Origin: Cricetomys ansorgei
Taxonomy: Eukaryota; Chordata; Mammalia; Rodentia; Nesomyidae
Direction of reading: 5' to 3'
Assembly: GCA_026225945.1 (NCBI GenBank)
Contig: JAMJFZ010000770.1
Span: forward strand, 1,241,501-1,305,500
DNA length: 64,000 nucleotides
Part shown: in pieces, positions 21,831 to 33,233 of the stretch
Numbering within the stretch: position 1 is the stretch's first letter
Layout: each line of letters starts with the position of its first letter
Position numbers and translations under genes: made by a program
The notes under the pieces: model-generated
Seen by the model: only the letters and a program-made list of their open reading frames with translations
Told to the model about the DNA's origin: nothing
Databases searched by the model: none

Positions 21831-23050
21831 CCACCTTCCTGCTTAATCCTGAAAACAAACCAAGAAGCATTTAGACATATGTATTGGCCATGAATCATCT
21901 TGAATCTCTGCTGATGAGTCTGCCTCTCCCAAGTTTAGCTAGCTCTCCCCTTCACATAAAAAAAAAAAAAAACAAACAAGCCAAAAATCAGCCAGTCTGG
22001 GGCTCATAGCCCACAAACCCTTACTGAACTCTTTTCTTCTGTGCCATTATCTATCTTCCCTATCAGCCAGAGCCACACACTGGATGATATGGACAACTCT
22101 GTATACCAGATCCCAGTGAAGTTATTCAAACTAGTCATTTGCCAGCCTGCCAGCCTTGCACATTCATTTGCAGGAACAACAGAAAAGGCCCTGTTAGCCC
22201 TGCTCCATGTTATCTTTCCACTAGTCCTTCCTGCACAGGGTCCTCCAAGTGGCATGCATGCTTCCTCCTTCCAGATTTGAGAGAACGCAGACAGTCTTTA
22301 TGAGCTACTGGGACTCATATCTGAGTAAAAAGAAAGCTTACAGGAAACACTAGAAGCACACAGTATTAATACTTCTCTGGGAAGTAGGTGTGATGACCCT
22401 TGTTCCCAAGAAAGCAAAATGCTTCACATTTCCTTTCCTTGAGTTATTTTTTCTTTTACACCTGCAGATCCAAGAAAGGTAAGGTAGGACTTCCTATCAC
22501 AGCAGGTGCATTCTAAGGCACTTCTATTTTAAAATCTCCTTTCTATTTATTAAGGATTGCACTAAACTTGGAATTGGAGAATACCTAGATTCCCTGTGTC
22601 TACCTGGCTCTGTGAATTTTTATGAGAGCCAACTCTTCAGGGTCATATAGTTTGTCTTCATTATAAAAGAATCCTGGATTTTATATTTGATATCTTTTCT
22701 TCAAGTTTTAAAGACGTATTAAAGCCATCAAAATTTTGAGGATTGATCATATATCATTTGGAATTAGTAGCCAAGAAAAATGCAACATTCAATTGTCTTT
22801 GGTGATAGAAGGTGCTTGGTAGTCATTTTCTGGTTTCACTTCCAGAACGTGATTAACTCAGACACTTGCTCTTGCTGACTCGTAATTGATTACTCATGAA
22901 ATCAGGGTTTCCTAACGATTTAGCTACCCTCTTAGTAAGTAAGTTATCTATTCTCATTGTTACAACCACCCTGGCCCAGAATTTAGTTTCTCTTATCTCA
23001 TAATGGAACAGCCAAATGTAAGAGTCTCTAGAATGGTCTGTTTGCCTCTA
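21830..23050. other. No gene; unassigned
   Basis: Contains an A run (about 21958-21972). The rest is unassigned, including overlapping open frames of about 80 codons near 22004-22280 without recognisable domains. Confidence 0.5.
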
Positions 23051-23053
23051 GTT

Positions 23054-23385
23054 TGTATGAGTGACTTTTCTGTTTCTGTTTCTGTGATAAAATGCCATGA
23101 CAACCAAAAGCAAATTAAAGGAGAAAGGAGTGTATTTTAGTTTACAGTTACAGAAAGGATAGAATCTGTCATGTTGAAGAAGGCATGGTGGCAGTCAGGA
23201 AGCAGAGAGAGAAAAAGAGGCAAGGCCAGGCTACAAAACCCCAAAAACCTTGTCCCCTGTGACATACTTCCTCTAGCAAGACTCCACCTTCAAAAGGTTC
23301 CATAACCTTCCCAAACAGCAGCACCAGCAGGGGACCAGTTCAAACACTACGGAGGGCATTGCATATTCAAACACATAGAGCCTTT
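23054..23385 (-). mobile_element. MaLR (MT/ORR1-type) LTR
   Basis: 'gataaaatgccatgacaacc', 'gtggcagtcaggaagcagag', 'gacatacttcctctagcaag' and 'agcagcaccagcaggggacc' in family order. Confidence 0.85.
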
Positions 23386-23399
23386 GCAGGCCACCTTGT

Positions 23400-23765
23400 G
23401 TGTTAGTTTCCTGGGGCTTCTAGAGCAAAGTGCAGTAGCACAAGCCTTCATTCTGTTGCAGTTCTGGAGGAAAGAAGCATGAAGCAAGGCTTTTGCAGGT
23501 CTCTCTGAGATCGGTAAAGGAGGAGCCTTCCTCCTCCTTCCAGTCTCTGGTGGCTGCTGGCCTCTGTGGCCTTCAATCTCTGCTTGTTTTTCCCATGATT
23601 AACTTCTTCTTGTATTTTTGCCTTCATACGACATTCTCTTCTTAGAAGAATACCGTCATTTCAGATGAAGGGCTCACTCTATTCTAGTGTGAGAAATAGA
23701 GCTAGTAATAAGTACAGTCTCTTGAGGAAATGATACATTATCAAGCTCAAACTTGGAGACAGAGC
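23400..23765 (-). mobile_element. MLT1-type MaLR LTR (old)
   Basis: 'gtgttagtttcctggggctt', 'ctgttgcagttctggaggaa' and 'tggtggctgctggcctctgt' match the reverse of mammalian MLT1-type LTRs. It directly abuts the MaLR LTR to its left. Confidence 0.7.
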
Positions 23766-23911
23766 TTCCAAGATACTGTAGGAAAAGTGTTTTTAGTTTT
23801 GTATTTCAGGAGGAAATTAGTAGGTTGGGTAAATTATGTAACTACTAGCAGTTTTATTTGTTGGTCACTTATATAATATAAGAAAATATAAATTCATTAA
23901 TACTGGAATGG

Positions 23912-24282
23912 CTAGAATTGTCAGTGTGAGAGGATCTAGAATCACCTAGGAGGCAAACCTCTGGGTATGTCTGTGAGGGAGTTTCTAGATTTGGTTAATT
24001 GAGGCAGGAAGATCTATCCTAAATGCTGGCAGGACCAATTCATGGTCTGGGAGGGAGGGCCTCAGCTAAATGAAAAGGAGAAGGCTGGTTGAGCTCTAGC
24101 GTGCATCTCTCTCTGCTTCCTGACTGCAGATACAATGTAGCCAGATGCCTCAGGCTCCTGATGCTTCCCTACCATGATGCACAGTATGTTCAAACTGTGA
24201 ACTGCAGTAAGCCTTTCTTTCTGTAAGTTGCTTTCAATCAAGTGTTTTGTTGTAGCGATGAGAAAAGTAACTCAAACACATG
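23912..24282 (+). mobile_element. MaLR LTR
   Basis: 'ggatctagaatcacctagga', 'tctgggtatgtctgtgaggg', 'tctctctgcttcctgactgc' and 'cgatgagaaaagtaactcaa' follow the plus-oriented MaLR LTR from near its start to its end. Confidence 0.82.
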
Positions 24283-24597
24283 TGCAAGCAGTGTGAGTGC
24301 TTATACCATCCATAAGTGTTGCATGGTAACCATTGTAGCCCTCCACCTGTCTCAGAGCACTTCATAGTAATACTTGAAGTCTCATTGAGCTTATATCCCT
24401 TCTTGCTCTTTATTACTGCCCTGACAGGAGATGTGGAGAGGACAGGTGCGCATTGGTTCATGTCTACTGCTATGTTCAGACTAGATTTCGGCCAGTTGTT
24501 AGTAGAAACTGATTTAAGTGTAATAACTCTGTTGCTGTGTTTGCAGGCTACTAAATGATACATGTTTACTATGAGAGTAATTTTTAAAATTGTGTTG

Positions 24598-24785
24598 TAG
24601 GAGTTGTAGAGACAGCTCAGAAGTTAAGAGTTCTGGCTGCTCTTTCAGAGGACCCAGGTTTGATTCCCACCAGCCACATGGTGGCTAACAACTGTCTGTA
24701 ACTCCAGTTCCAGATCTGCAAGCTTCAGGCACATGGTGCACAGACATGTATGTGGACAAAACACACATAAAAATATTGCTGTCTG
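24598..24785 (+). mobile_element. B2/B3-type SINE
   Basis: tRNA-derived head 'gacagctcagaagttaagag', then 'gattcccaccagccacatgg', 'aactgtctgtaactccagtt' and an A-rich end. Confidence 0.9.
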
Positions 24786-25234
24786 TCTTAATTTTCAGTT
24801 GACTCAATTTTCTCTGGTATTTAATATGATTAATTCACGTGAGATATAACAAGGTGCCTTTGCATAGATCTTGATAATGCTCAGAGTCACACTTGGAGAC
24901 CATTAGCCACTGATGGTGTTTGATGGAAAACACATATGCAATCTGGAGGGAGAGATTTTACTCAAAGGCTTGTAAGGGAGAGAGAGTCCTGCCACAGGGA
25001 GAGTGCTCTGTCTTCAGGCCTGCAGGCATCACAAGACTGGAAACCATGGTGGGCAGTGATGGCACAGTGTATCAGAGAACATTTTATCCTTTGGCTGGCG
25101 TCTTCTCAAGCTTTAGGGCTACATAGACTGAGGGGGTCCCAGATTGAGGGACTTGGGAAGGGTAGATGTTTAGTCAAAGCTTAGTTAACCATCTCCTTTC
25201 AATTGCTCTATGCTGACAAGTGGGACAGTTGCTC
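24785..25234. other. No gene; unassigned
   Basis: No exon or repeat family recognised. Confidence 0.5.
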
Positions 25235-25235
25235 G

Positions 25236-25269
<34 letters not shown>

Positions 25270-25270
25270 T
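25235..25270. repeat. (ATC)12 microsatellite
   Basis: Pure ATC trinucleotide repeat. Poly-His or poly-Met open frames across it are artefacts. Confidence 0.98.
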
Positions 25271-25284
25271 TTATTATTCCTCTT

Positions 25285-25395
25285 AGTTCTACCTGTCATG
25301 GTATAAGCTGCCACAGAACACCTTCCTCCCCATCCTTCTGCCTCATGTTCCATAATACTGGGGTTATAGGTGTGTGCCACTCTGCCCAGAACAGC
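25285..25395 (-). mobile_element. Degenerate B1-like SINE
   Basis: 'aatactggggttataggtgt' and 'gccactctgcccag' are the recognisable part of a reversed B1; the left half is diverged. Confidence 0.55.
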
Positions 25396-25849
25396 TAAAA
25401 TTTTTTGAGACTAGTCTTGGGACTTGGCGGGTTTATGTCTAGTCTTTTCAGGTAGCCCTTTTCCAAAACACAGGAGACTAAGAGAATTTCTTATCCATCT
25501 GTTTATCAGGACCACCAGGTTCAGGTAAAACTCATCAGTGCACATGGTAATACAAATATATCAATTTTATATGTGTGTAATTATAATTAACTAATATAAT
25601 TAAATTATATGAAATTAAATATAAGAGCAGGTATCTTTATACACATCAGGGTGCCAAGTTATGCCTTAAACTACTCAGGAGAAAATGGACTTCTGCCACT
25701 TTGTGTAGAACAATGCATGTCGCAGAGACACCTAGGGAAGAGACTGTTGGTAATGGAAACAACAGGGAGTGATCACTGTTGGGAAAGGTTTGTTTATAGA
25801 GATCACTCCCCCCGCTTTTTCTTTTATCTTTTTTTGCTTGTTTGTTTGT

Positions 25850-25982
25850 TTTTGTCTTTGTTTTTTTGTTTTTTGAGACAAGATTTCTCTGTTGTAACTC
25901 TGGCTGTCCTGGAACTCAGTCTTTAGAGCAGGCTGGCCTTGAACTCACAGAGATCTGCTTGTCTCTACCTGGCCCGAGACCA
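25850..25982 (-). mobile_element. B1 SINE
   Basis: T-rich tail then 'gagacaagatttctctgttg', 'ctgtcctggaactcagtctt' and 'caggctggccttgaactcac'. The 5' end is truncated near 'ctgcttgtctctacctgg'. Confidence 0.93.
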
Positions 25983-25999
25983 CTTCTTTTTAAAAACAT

Positions 26000-26150
26000 T
26001 TGTTTATCTACGTTTAAATTTGTGTGAGTGTGTATGTTGTGGTGGTCCAAGGACAACTTGTAAATGTTGGTTCTCTCCTTCCATCATGTGGGTGGCGCAG
26101 GTAGCACAGGAGTTAGGCAGCATGTTCGCTTACCATTGAATCAATCTTCT
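26000..26150 (-). mobile_element. B2/B3-type SINE (diverged)
   Basis: 'ccaaggacaacttgtaaatg', 'ttctctccttccatcatgtg' and 'attgaatcaatcttctcagt' match the reverse of a tRNA-derived rodent SINE. Confidence 0.65.
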
Positions 26151-26399
26151 CAGTGCATACTCGAACTTTTATATTACATTTGCATTTTTCTACATACAAT
26201 TTTGGTAAGATTAGATGGGACTTTTCCCCGAGAGTCTCCATGCCGCCATGGGAATCATTCTCTTCTCTTTTCCTTTCATTTATTTACTTAATTTTGCCTG
26301 GATGTTGAATCTTTCATATCCTTTAGCGTCAGTATACATGGATTGATGACTGAATAGATTAAGGAGAAGCATACTGTTTCTGTTCTTCTAAAACATGTA

Positions 26400-27680
26400 T
26401 TTATTGCTGTGATTTATCTGACAATTTACATAAAATGCTAGTTAGTACAGCTGAAATTATTAATTCTTCAGAGAATGAGATGATCAACTGTCTCCATAGC
26501 TGCAGGCAATTTTTTCTACATTGATTTGAGGAGTTACACAGACCACAACTTGTTTCTTGAATTAAAATGCATCGTTGATGCTAATTTTAAGGAAGTTTCT
26601 ATATTGTACTCCCATTTAACCAAACATCACATTTCCTCATTAAAATATCAGCATCTGTAATGAAGTACTTTGCTTTATAATTTAAAATGTCTCACTATGT
26701 TGGATGCACATTTGAACATTTAAATGTAATTCTGCTAATGTACTGATTAATTTATGTTATTCTCTTCCACTCACGTGGGAGATTTTAATTGCAATTAGTT
26801 AGTTGCTGTCGGGTCTCAGCATGCCGTGGGCTGGGGGGAAGTCCTGATCAGCGTGGAACAATTACCAGGACTTTTGAGCAGGGACAGCATTAGAGAGAGC
26901 AAGCAGACCCATTAAAGTTGTGAATCTTAATTTTCCCGGTAATAGCTACGCTTGGGGGGCCAGCATTGGAGCTGAGGAAAAAGCCAAATAAATGGGAATT
27001 ATCTGAGCACCATAATACAATTAAGCTGTCACAACAACTTCGGGGACTGATCTTTTGTACTCTTTCCACGTCTGTCCCGGCTGCTTGGGGGTTGGAGTAG
27101 AGGAGACTTTGCCCTCCCCAGAGTCCCAGGCTTTTGATGTATGTGATGTACAGCTGTAACAAGGCATGGGGTACAACATCCGTCTTTCACTCAATGTTGT
27201 TGAGCTACAAATTCATGTAATTAATTTTAAAGAGCCATTACTTTGATCTTCATAAATATGCCCGAGATTCAGATGGAAAACCTCACAGGGAATTTTCTCA
27301 GGAGGATGATGATAGGGCCAAAATGCTATTTCATTAGGGTCTCCTCACTCGTCCATAAATGAGGCTGCCACCCCCTGAACTCCATCCTTTATTTCAGCTC
27401 CTGCTATTCCCAGCTGCACTGCTGTATTATGCAGAAAAGCTGCTTGCTTCTCCTGCAAACAAACTGCCAGTGGTCCAATGAGCTACTTGTAATGTTATGC
27501 TACGCTTTGCGATATATGGCTATAATTTGCTCTGAAGCACTTTCAGTTGGTACAATTGTTATATTACTCAACTATAGAGAGAACAATGTTCTGAGACTAA
27601 ATGAAAACATAATCCACAAAATAGTCATTGCGATTGAGGCAGAGGAGAGTCTCTGGACTTCTTGACCTGAGAGCTAGTCT
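26400..27680. promoter_or_regulatory. Candidate cis-regulatory (enhancer-like) block, repeat-free
   Basis: About 1.3 kb with no recognisable transposon. It holds a cluster of developmental-factor-like motifs: an E-box CACGTG (26772), the perfect palindrome TAATTGCAATTA (26786-26797), the paired-homeodomain P3 dimer form TAATACAATTA (27013-27023), TAATTAAT (27218), the TCF/LEF-like CTTTGATC (27241-27248), and SOX-like ACAATTGT (27552) and GAACAATG (27591). Several CpGs persist at 26770-27100. Conservation is inferred, not measured, and no target gene is visible. Confidence 0.45.
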
Positions 27681-27760
27681 TAGTTCCCTCACTTCTTAGA
27701 TCTCATGGTGTCAGTTATTGGGTAGCAATGGTTACAAATGATTCTTAGCATATGGTTATG

Positions 27761-28093
27761 TGTTAGTTACTTTTTTCCTTTACTGTGACCAAAATATATG
27801 GCAAGAAATGACTGGAAGGAAGAAGGATTTATTTTGGCTTACGTTACAGTTTAAGAAGTCCATCATGGTGGGGAAAGAATGTTTGCAGGAGTATGAGGCA
27901 GCTAGTCACATTATAACCACAGTCAGAAAGCAGGGCGTGAACGGGAAGTGAGGCTAGGCTATCAAATCATACATTCCTCCAGTGAGACCCCCACCTTTTA
28001 AAGGTTCTACAACCTTCCAAAATGGTGTCACCATCTGGGAGCTAAGTGTTCCAATGCATTAGTCTATGAGAGGCACTTCACCTTCAAACCACA
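27761..28093 (-). mobile_element. MaLR (MT/ORR1-type) LTR
   Basis: Starts TGTTAGTTAC and ends ACCACA, with 'ccatcatggtggggaaagaa', 'gaggcagctagtcacattat' and 'caaccttccaaaatggtg' between. Confidence 0.85.
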
Positions 28094-28094
28094 G

Positions 28095-28655
28095 CAGATT
28101 GTTTTGGGGGTCATATTGCAGGCACCCGTAAAAGTTCTGCAAGTATTGAACGCAACATGAGTAGAAAGCTTGATATGCTGATGGTGTCTTATTGTTGTAT
28201 CTTTTATTGTTGAAATGATTAAAAACTCACACACACTGCTATCAAGTGGAGTCCCAAGCCTCTGGTCTCTTTCTTTAATAGTTTCTCTTTTTCTAGGAAC
28301 TGTAGTAGACAGTGGAATTTGACACTGAGTGCTTACGTGGTGAAACACTTGAGTTTGAAGAAGAGATTTCAACAGCTAAAGCTGCCCATGTCCTTAAAAT
28401 GCACCATCATTGTGACAATAGGCTCATTTCATAGTTCCACAAGCTTATGTCCAGTCCCTGCTGCCAATTCAGGGGGCTTTGATGTGGTTATGTGGGGTTC
28501 AGGCTAAAGAAGGAAGGCCTTTCTGCTTTCCTTCTTCCTAACTGGAACATTATGCATGCTGTAAGACTTTCCATCTCAACCATTTGTAAGTGTGCAGCTT
28601 ATTGACATAAATGTGTGTGACACAGTTACTGGGGAGATATATACAAATATCTCCT
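28095..28655. other. No gene; unassigned
   Basis: No exon or repeat family recognised. Confidence 0.45.
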
Positions 28656-28659
28656 CATT

Positions 28660-29005
28660 CTAGATAGGGAAATGACAACAGACCCAATGCCACCAAAGTC
28701 CAACTTGGTGAATCAATGGGGGAAGGGTTACTGAAAGGAACAGGAATTACTCAAAGACAGCTGCATCACCAAAGCCCACCCCAGCATATGTGACAGCTCA
28801 TGAAAGCTAGAAACTTGGAACCCACTGAACAGTGTGCAGGCAGCTCAGCAGGTTGGAGACTTTAGGAGACAACCCAGTTTCCTCTCTCTTTTCAGCAGAT
28901 GTCTGCCTTGTTTGCTTAAGGCTACTTCCTCTTTGTTCAGAGTCTGTCGCATTGAGCTGTCTTCCTAGCCCTCTTCAGTCTCTTGTCTTTCTCACCAACT
29001 CTTTT
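28660..29005. mobile_element. Rodent LTR-like repeat, family uncertain
   Basis: 'gacagctgcatcaccaaagc', 'catatgtgacagctcatgaa' and 'gcaggcagctcagcaggttg' recall a common rodent interspersed repeat. 51565-51790 seems to be another diverged copy. Boundaries and orientation not resolved. Confidence 0.4.
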
Positions 29006-29214
29006 TCTTCCCCTACTTGTTAAGGAAGTCCAAGACCACATTAAGCCCCTCTGTGTAGGTATAGCCTGGATAATCTGGGCTTATCAAAATGTCCTCAAGG
29101 TAATCATTACTGCAGAGTCTCTTTTGCCATACAAACCAGCATGTCCATAGCTTCTGAGAATTAGTGTATGTGATCTTTAGGACCTGTCATTCATCTCCTC
29201 GTGAGGACTGACAC

Positions 29215-29500
29215 TAATCAGAAAGCCGTGCTCTGTGCCTGAGGCTGTGCTGCATTCTCTGTGTGGATCGTCTCACTCAGCTTGTGGGCAGCTGTGAGTC
29301 AGCCCCTACAGAATCTTTTTTGAGCGGATGATGACACTGAGGATGACTATTAAGAAGTTGATGCAGATTTTGAGCCTGGCCTTCACTGCAGAAAGAACAT
29401 GGGTTTTGGAACAAGACAGGTGATGGTGTGAATTCATCTTTCCATTAATTGTTGGCTCTTTTCAATTTCAATTTCTTTGTGCATATAAAAACTGTTATGT
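29215..29500 (+). mobile_element. MIR SINE (ancient)
   Basis: 'gctctgtgcctgaggctgtg', 'gatgatgacactgaggatga' and 'gggttttggaacaagacagg' recall MIR segments. Highly diverged; may be two adjacent fragments. Confidence 0.45.
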
Positions 29501-29909
29501 AGTGTGGGACATTCATGAACAAAGCAATGCAGATTAAACAAAACTGAGATATCTCTGATAATTAAGAACAAGCAAACTAACACAACAGAGCAATGAGATA
29601 CCAGGGATTAGTTAGGTGGAGAGAGCACAGGGTACAGGGCAAGGCTCGCGCCATGGTCAGGTAATTCTGCCAGATGGACACATTTTCTTGACTACCGTAT
29701 TTGCCAAGGATCTCTTCTTTTCATTCATTAAACATGCATTCAGCTGCAAGCAGAGACCCAGCAGATACACTGCTATACATTAGTCTTCATCTTCATTTTT
29801 CAGAGCTGGGAAGTCTGCTTTGTCTTGCCAAGTCTGTACCCTTCACATTTCAAGGCTGACACTAGGAGCTAGAACAGGTGTTTCCCAGTTAGCCTCATTC
29901 TTTTTTTTT

Positions 29910-30085
29910 TTTTTTCTTTAATTTAAAAAATTTATGTGTATGGATGTTTTGCTGCATGTATGTCTACGCACCTCATGCATGCCTAGTGCTTGCAGAGAAA
30001 ACGGCATCATATGGAAACTGAACCCAGATCCCCTAGAAGAGCACCCAGTGTTCTGAACCATTTTGTCATCTCTCCAGCCCCAGCT
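29910..30085 (-). mobile_element. B2/B3-type SINE
   Basis: 'tatggatgttttgctgcatg', 'agatcccctagaagagcacc' and 'tttgtcatctctccagcccc' are the reverse of a tRNA-derived rodent SINE. Confidence 0.88.
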
Positions 30086-30271
30086 TCAGGTTTTCCCCAC
30101 ACTCTTTAGGAATTTTCTCTGCTTCTTAAGAGGCATGCTCTCTCTATTCTTGTTTGCAAGATCATTACTCTACCTTGCTTCGAGCAGCTGGTCCATTCCA
30201 TTCCATCTTGTGGAGTCTGTCTGCTAAATGTCTCCTCCCCTTTCCTTCCCATTCCCACTGTCTTAGGCTGT

Positions 30272-30641
30272 TGTAATTCCTTTCTTTCTCTCTCTCTTTC
30301 TTTCTCTCTCTCTTTCTCTTTCTCTTCCCCCCTCCTTCCTCCCTCCCTCCCTCTCTCCCTTCCTTCCTTCTTTCCTTCTTTACTTCCTTCTTTACTTCCT
30401 TTTCCTTCCTTCCTTCCTTCCTTCCTTCCTTCTTTCTTTCCTTTCTCCCTGCCTCTCTCTTTCTTTGATTATTATTATTATTTTGGCTTTTTGAGACAGG
30501 GTTTCTCTGTTGTAACTCTGGCTGTCCTAGAACTCATTCTGTAGGCCAGGCTGGCCTTGAACTCACAGAAATCTGCCTGCCTCTGCCTCCCGAGTGCTGG
30601 GATAAAAAATGTGTGTCACCACCACCTGGCTGTAATTTCTT
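30272..30641 (-). mobile_element. B1 SINE with hugely expanded tail
   Basis: B1 body at about 30496-30630 ('gagacagggtttctctgttg' to 'caccaccacctggc'). TGTAATTCCTT (30272-30282) and TGTAATTTCTT (30631-30641) are a likely target duplication, 10 of 11 matching. Everything between the left copy and the B1 body is a pyrimidine-rich microsatellite, so it derives from the tail. Confidence 0.82.
30277..30465. repeat. (CTTT)n/(CCTT)n polypyrimidine tract
   Basis: About 190 bp of mixed CTTT, CCTT and CCCT repeats that sit in the tail position of the adjacent B1. Confidence 0.97.
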
Positions 30642-31182
30642 AACTAGGCATAAACCCTCCTAGGGAGTTTCCAACCACCAGGCTTGTCTCTGTAGTCTTT
30701 GTGTCACATCATTCTATCTAGATGATGTGGAGAAGTTTCTCTGGGAACTGGAGTCAGCTGTCCTTGATATTTAGTCTTTCCTTTGACATCTATCAGGTAT
30801 GTTTGCTAACTCCACTGGCTTTTCTTGCTCTAGCTCCCTGTTTCCTCGTTGGGATGAAGACCCTGTGTTTAAATATCCATCCTATAGCTAAGACTAGGAC
30901 TAATATACAAACTCTTCAAAAGCAATTCTCTGTCTATAGGAAAAACAGGAAGACAATGAAAGAGGCAGTTTGTATTTGTTACTAGAGATGTGTGATGATA
31001 TAGTTGAATCTGAAATGTCTTTTGTAGGGTTATGTTTTGAATGATTGTTCCCCAGATGGTAGTGGTGTCTTGAGATTCTGTGGAACCTTTAGGAGTTGGA
31101 TCCTAGCTGAGGGATGGGGGCAACTAGGGGTGAGTTGTGATGGGATCTGACCCTTGGTTCCTGCTGAGTCTTTGTCTCTTGG

Positions 31183-31384
31183 TGTCTTATTCACTGTTAC
31201 AGTGCTGTGAAGAGATAGTGTGACTACGGCAACTCTTAGAAAAAATTTAATTGCTGGCTTGCTTACAGTTTCAGAAGGTTAATCCATTATCATTATGGTG
31301 GACAGCAATGGCATGAAGGCAGGGATGGTGCTGGAGAAGTAGCTGAGAGCAACATCCTGAGCCATAGACAGGGAGGGAGAGAGA

Positions 31385-31426
<42 letters not shown>

Positions 31427-31598
31427 CTGAGATTGGGCCTTGGCCTGGAAAAGGGGTTTTTGAAATCTCAAAGGCCACCCGGGTGACACAATTCTCCCAA
31501 GGCCACACCTCCTACTCCTTTCAAGTAGTGCCACTTCCTGGTGACTAGATATTCAAACACATGAGCTTATGGGGACCATTCTTGTTCAAATCACGGTG
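31183..31598 (-). mobile_element. MaLR (MT/ORR1-type) LTR
   Basis: Starts TGTCTTATTC and contains 'tcagaaggttaatccattat', 'aaggccacacctcctactcc' and 'tattcaaacacatgagctta'. Flanked by CTTGG (31178-31182) and TTTGG (31599-31603). A GA microsatellite at 31371-31425 lies inside it. Confidence 0.82.
31371..31425. repeat. (GA)n microsatellite
   Basis: GA repeats inside the LTR at 31183-31598, in the place where related LTRs carry short GAGAGA runs. Confidence 0.98.
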
Positions 31599-31680
31599 TT
31601 TGGCCTGTCATGATGTTAATCAGATACAACCATGCACTCCCACTATCATAAGCCAAGTTATCTTCCTTGCTATGACCAAC

Positions 31681-32045
31681 TGCTTTAGTGTTCTATTGCT
31701 GTGAAGAGACACCATGATCAAGGCAACTCATAAAAGAAAGCATTTAATTGGGGACTTGCTTACAGTTTTAGAGGTTTAGTTCATTATTAACATGGTGGGA
31801 AGCATGGCCTTGTGCAGGCAATCATGGTGCAGGAGAAGCAGCTGAGAGTTCTATATCTGAATTCAGCAGGAACAGAACAACACTGGGCCTGTTGTGGGCT
31901 TTTGAAACCTCAAAGCCCACCCCCAGTGACATACTTCCTCCAGCTAGGCCACACCTCCTAATTCCTTTCAAATAGTCTACTCCCTTGATGACTAAGCATT
32001 ATAACACATAAACCTATGGAGGCCCTTTTTATGCAAAACACTGCA
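31681..32045 (-). mobile_element. Solo MaLR LTR with perfect 5-bp duplication
   Basis: 365 bp starting TGCTTTAG and ending CTGCA, flanked by identical CCAAC at 31676-31680 and 32046-32050. Internal 'tgctgtgaagagacaccatg', 'gcagctgagagttctatatc' and 'cttcctccagctaggccaca' are typical of MT-type LTRs. Confidence 0.92.
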
Positions 32046-32189
32046 CCAACTGAAATGCTTTGCAAACTTGAATGAAATTAAATCTCCTTTTTCTTAAGTT
32101 TTCTGTAGAATACTTTGACACTGCAATGTCAAAATAATTAATACATGCAATTTTTCTCAATTAAAATAGTCCATCCTCGTGGGAGCTGC

Positions 32190-32480
32190 TTTGAGACTCT
32201 GGAATTAAACAAAATTTAGAAGGCTCAGGAAGTAAACAACTCACAAGTCACAGGAAGTTCATGAAATTTAAGGGATTCACAAAGTCCCTCCCCAGTTTAT
32301 GTAAGCACTAACAGTTCCGGGAAGAGGACACTCTGACCTGTAGATCTGTGCAGGAAGTCTAGGGATGCAGCTTTCGTGAGCCATCACTCATGCTTCTCAG
32401 TGATGTTGCTGCCTCTGAGCTTCTGTAAATAACACCAGTAAATACACTGGTTCTATAAGTAAATTTTGGGTTGGCTTGCT
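32190..32480 (+). mobile_element. LTR-like rodent repeat, family uncertain
   Basis: 'cacaagtcacaggaagttca', 'ctgacctgtagatctgtgca' and 'taacaccagtaaatacactg' look like a recurrent rodent LTR. Ends and target duplication not found. Confidence 0.4.
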
Positions 32481-32879
32481 TCTTTGATCTCGTCTAAGTG
32501 TCCTATCTGGGGTGAACAGACATTTGGTAACATATCATCAGGAAAAATATCACAACATATGCCCAACAGGAGCCTTATTACTCCTCTCTGTTGCACCATA
32601 ATGGCAGAGGACCACATGCCTTCTTGAAGGGCGTGCCTCCAAACATGCCTAGAGATCATTCTCTTTGATCTCAAGATAAGCCTCTAAGTCTTCCTCTCCT
32701 GTGCTAGAGCCTTAGCCTTCCCAGAAGGGATGATAGTTGAGCTCTGCTCTCTTCAGAAACAACCATAGTTTTCGTCTAGAAGGATGTGGCCTTGTCTTGC
32801 GGTCTCAGCACACATCAAACCACAGTGCAGCTTCATGGTAACGCTGGCTAGGAGCAGAGGTGTTTCTTTACATCCTTCT

Positions 32880-33190
32880 AAGATGCAAGTCCAGCCAAAT
32901 ACACACCTGTTTACTATCCAGCAATGTCTCTTCTATTGCCTTCTGAATAAAACCCAAGCTCCTTGACCACGACTTGCACTTCTCAGCAAGAGGCTACTCA
33001 ATACATGGTCCATTCTCTAGCCATGTTGAAACGCTTGCTGCTCCTGCTTCTGTGCCTTATGCTGTTCTCTCTGCCTTGAATTTTCCCTACTTGGCCAACT
33101 CTTATTTTTCCCTCATGGTACATCATAGGTATCTCTTCTCACCTCTACAAATCTGTCTCTAGCCTTCCTTCCCCTCATCTCCTCAAAGGC
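32880..33190 (+). mobile_element. L2 LINE 3' fragment (ancient)
   Basis: 'cttctgaataaaacccaagc', 'ccttatgctgttctctctgc' and 'ttgaattttccctacttggc' follow the L2 3'-end order in diverged form. Confidence 0.6.
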
Positions 33191-33233
33191 ATAAGCACTC
33201 TACCTCTCTGCTTTTTAATATGTATGTAGATCT

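Larger units (their letters stand above)
31026..32140 (+). mobile_element. Old MaLR-type LTR, interrupted twice
   Basis: Three pieces read in order: about 31026-31182 ('gttttgaatgattgttcccc'), about 31599-31680 ('aaccatgcactcccactatc') and about 32046-32140 ('aaattaaatctcctttttct'). Removing the two reverse-oriented LTRs restores one plus-oriented LTR. Confidence 0.65.

Noticed and set aside
25210..25398. Poly-His frame
   Set aside because: Translation of the (ATC)12 microsatellite next to a B1-like element.
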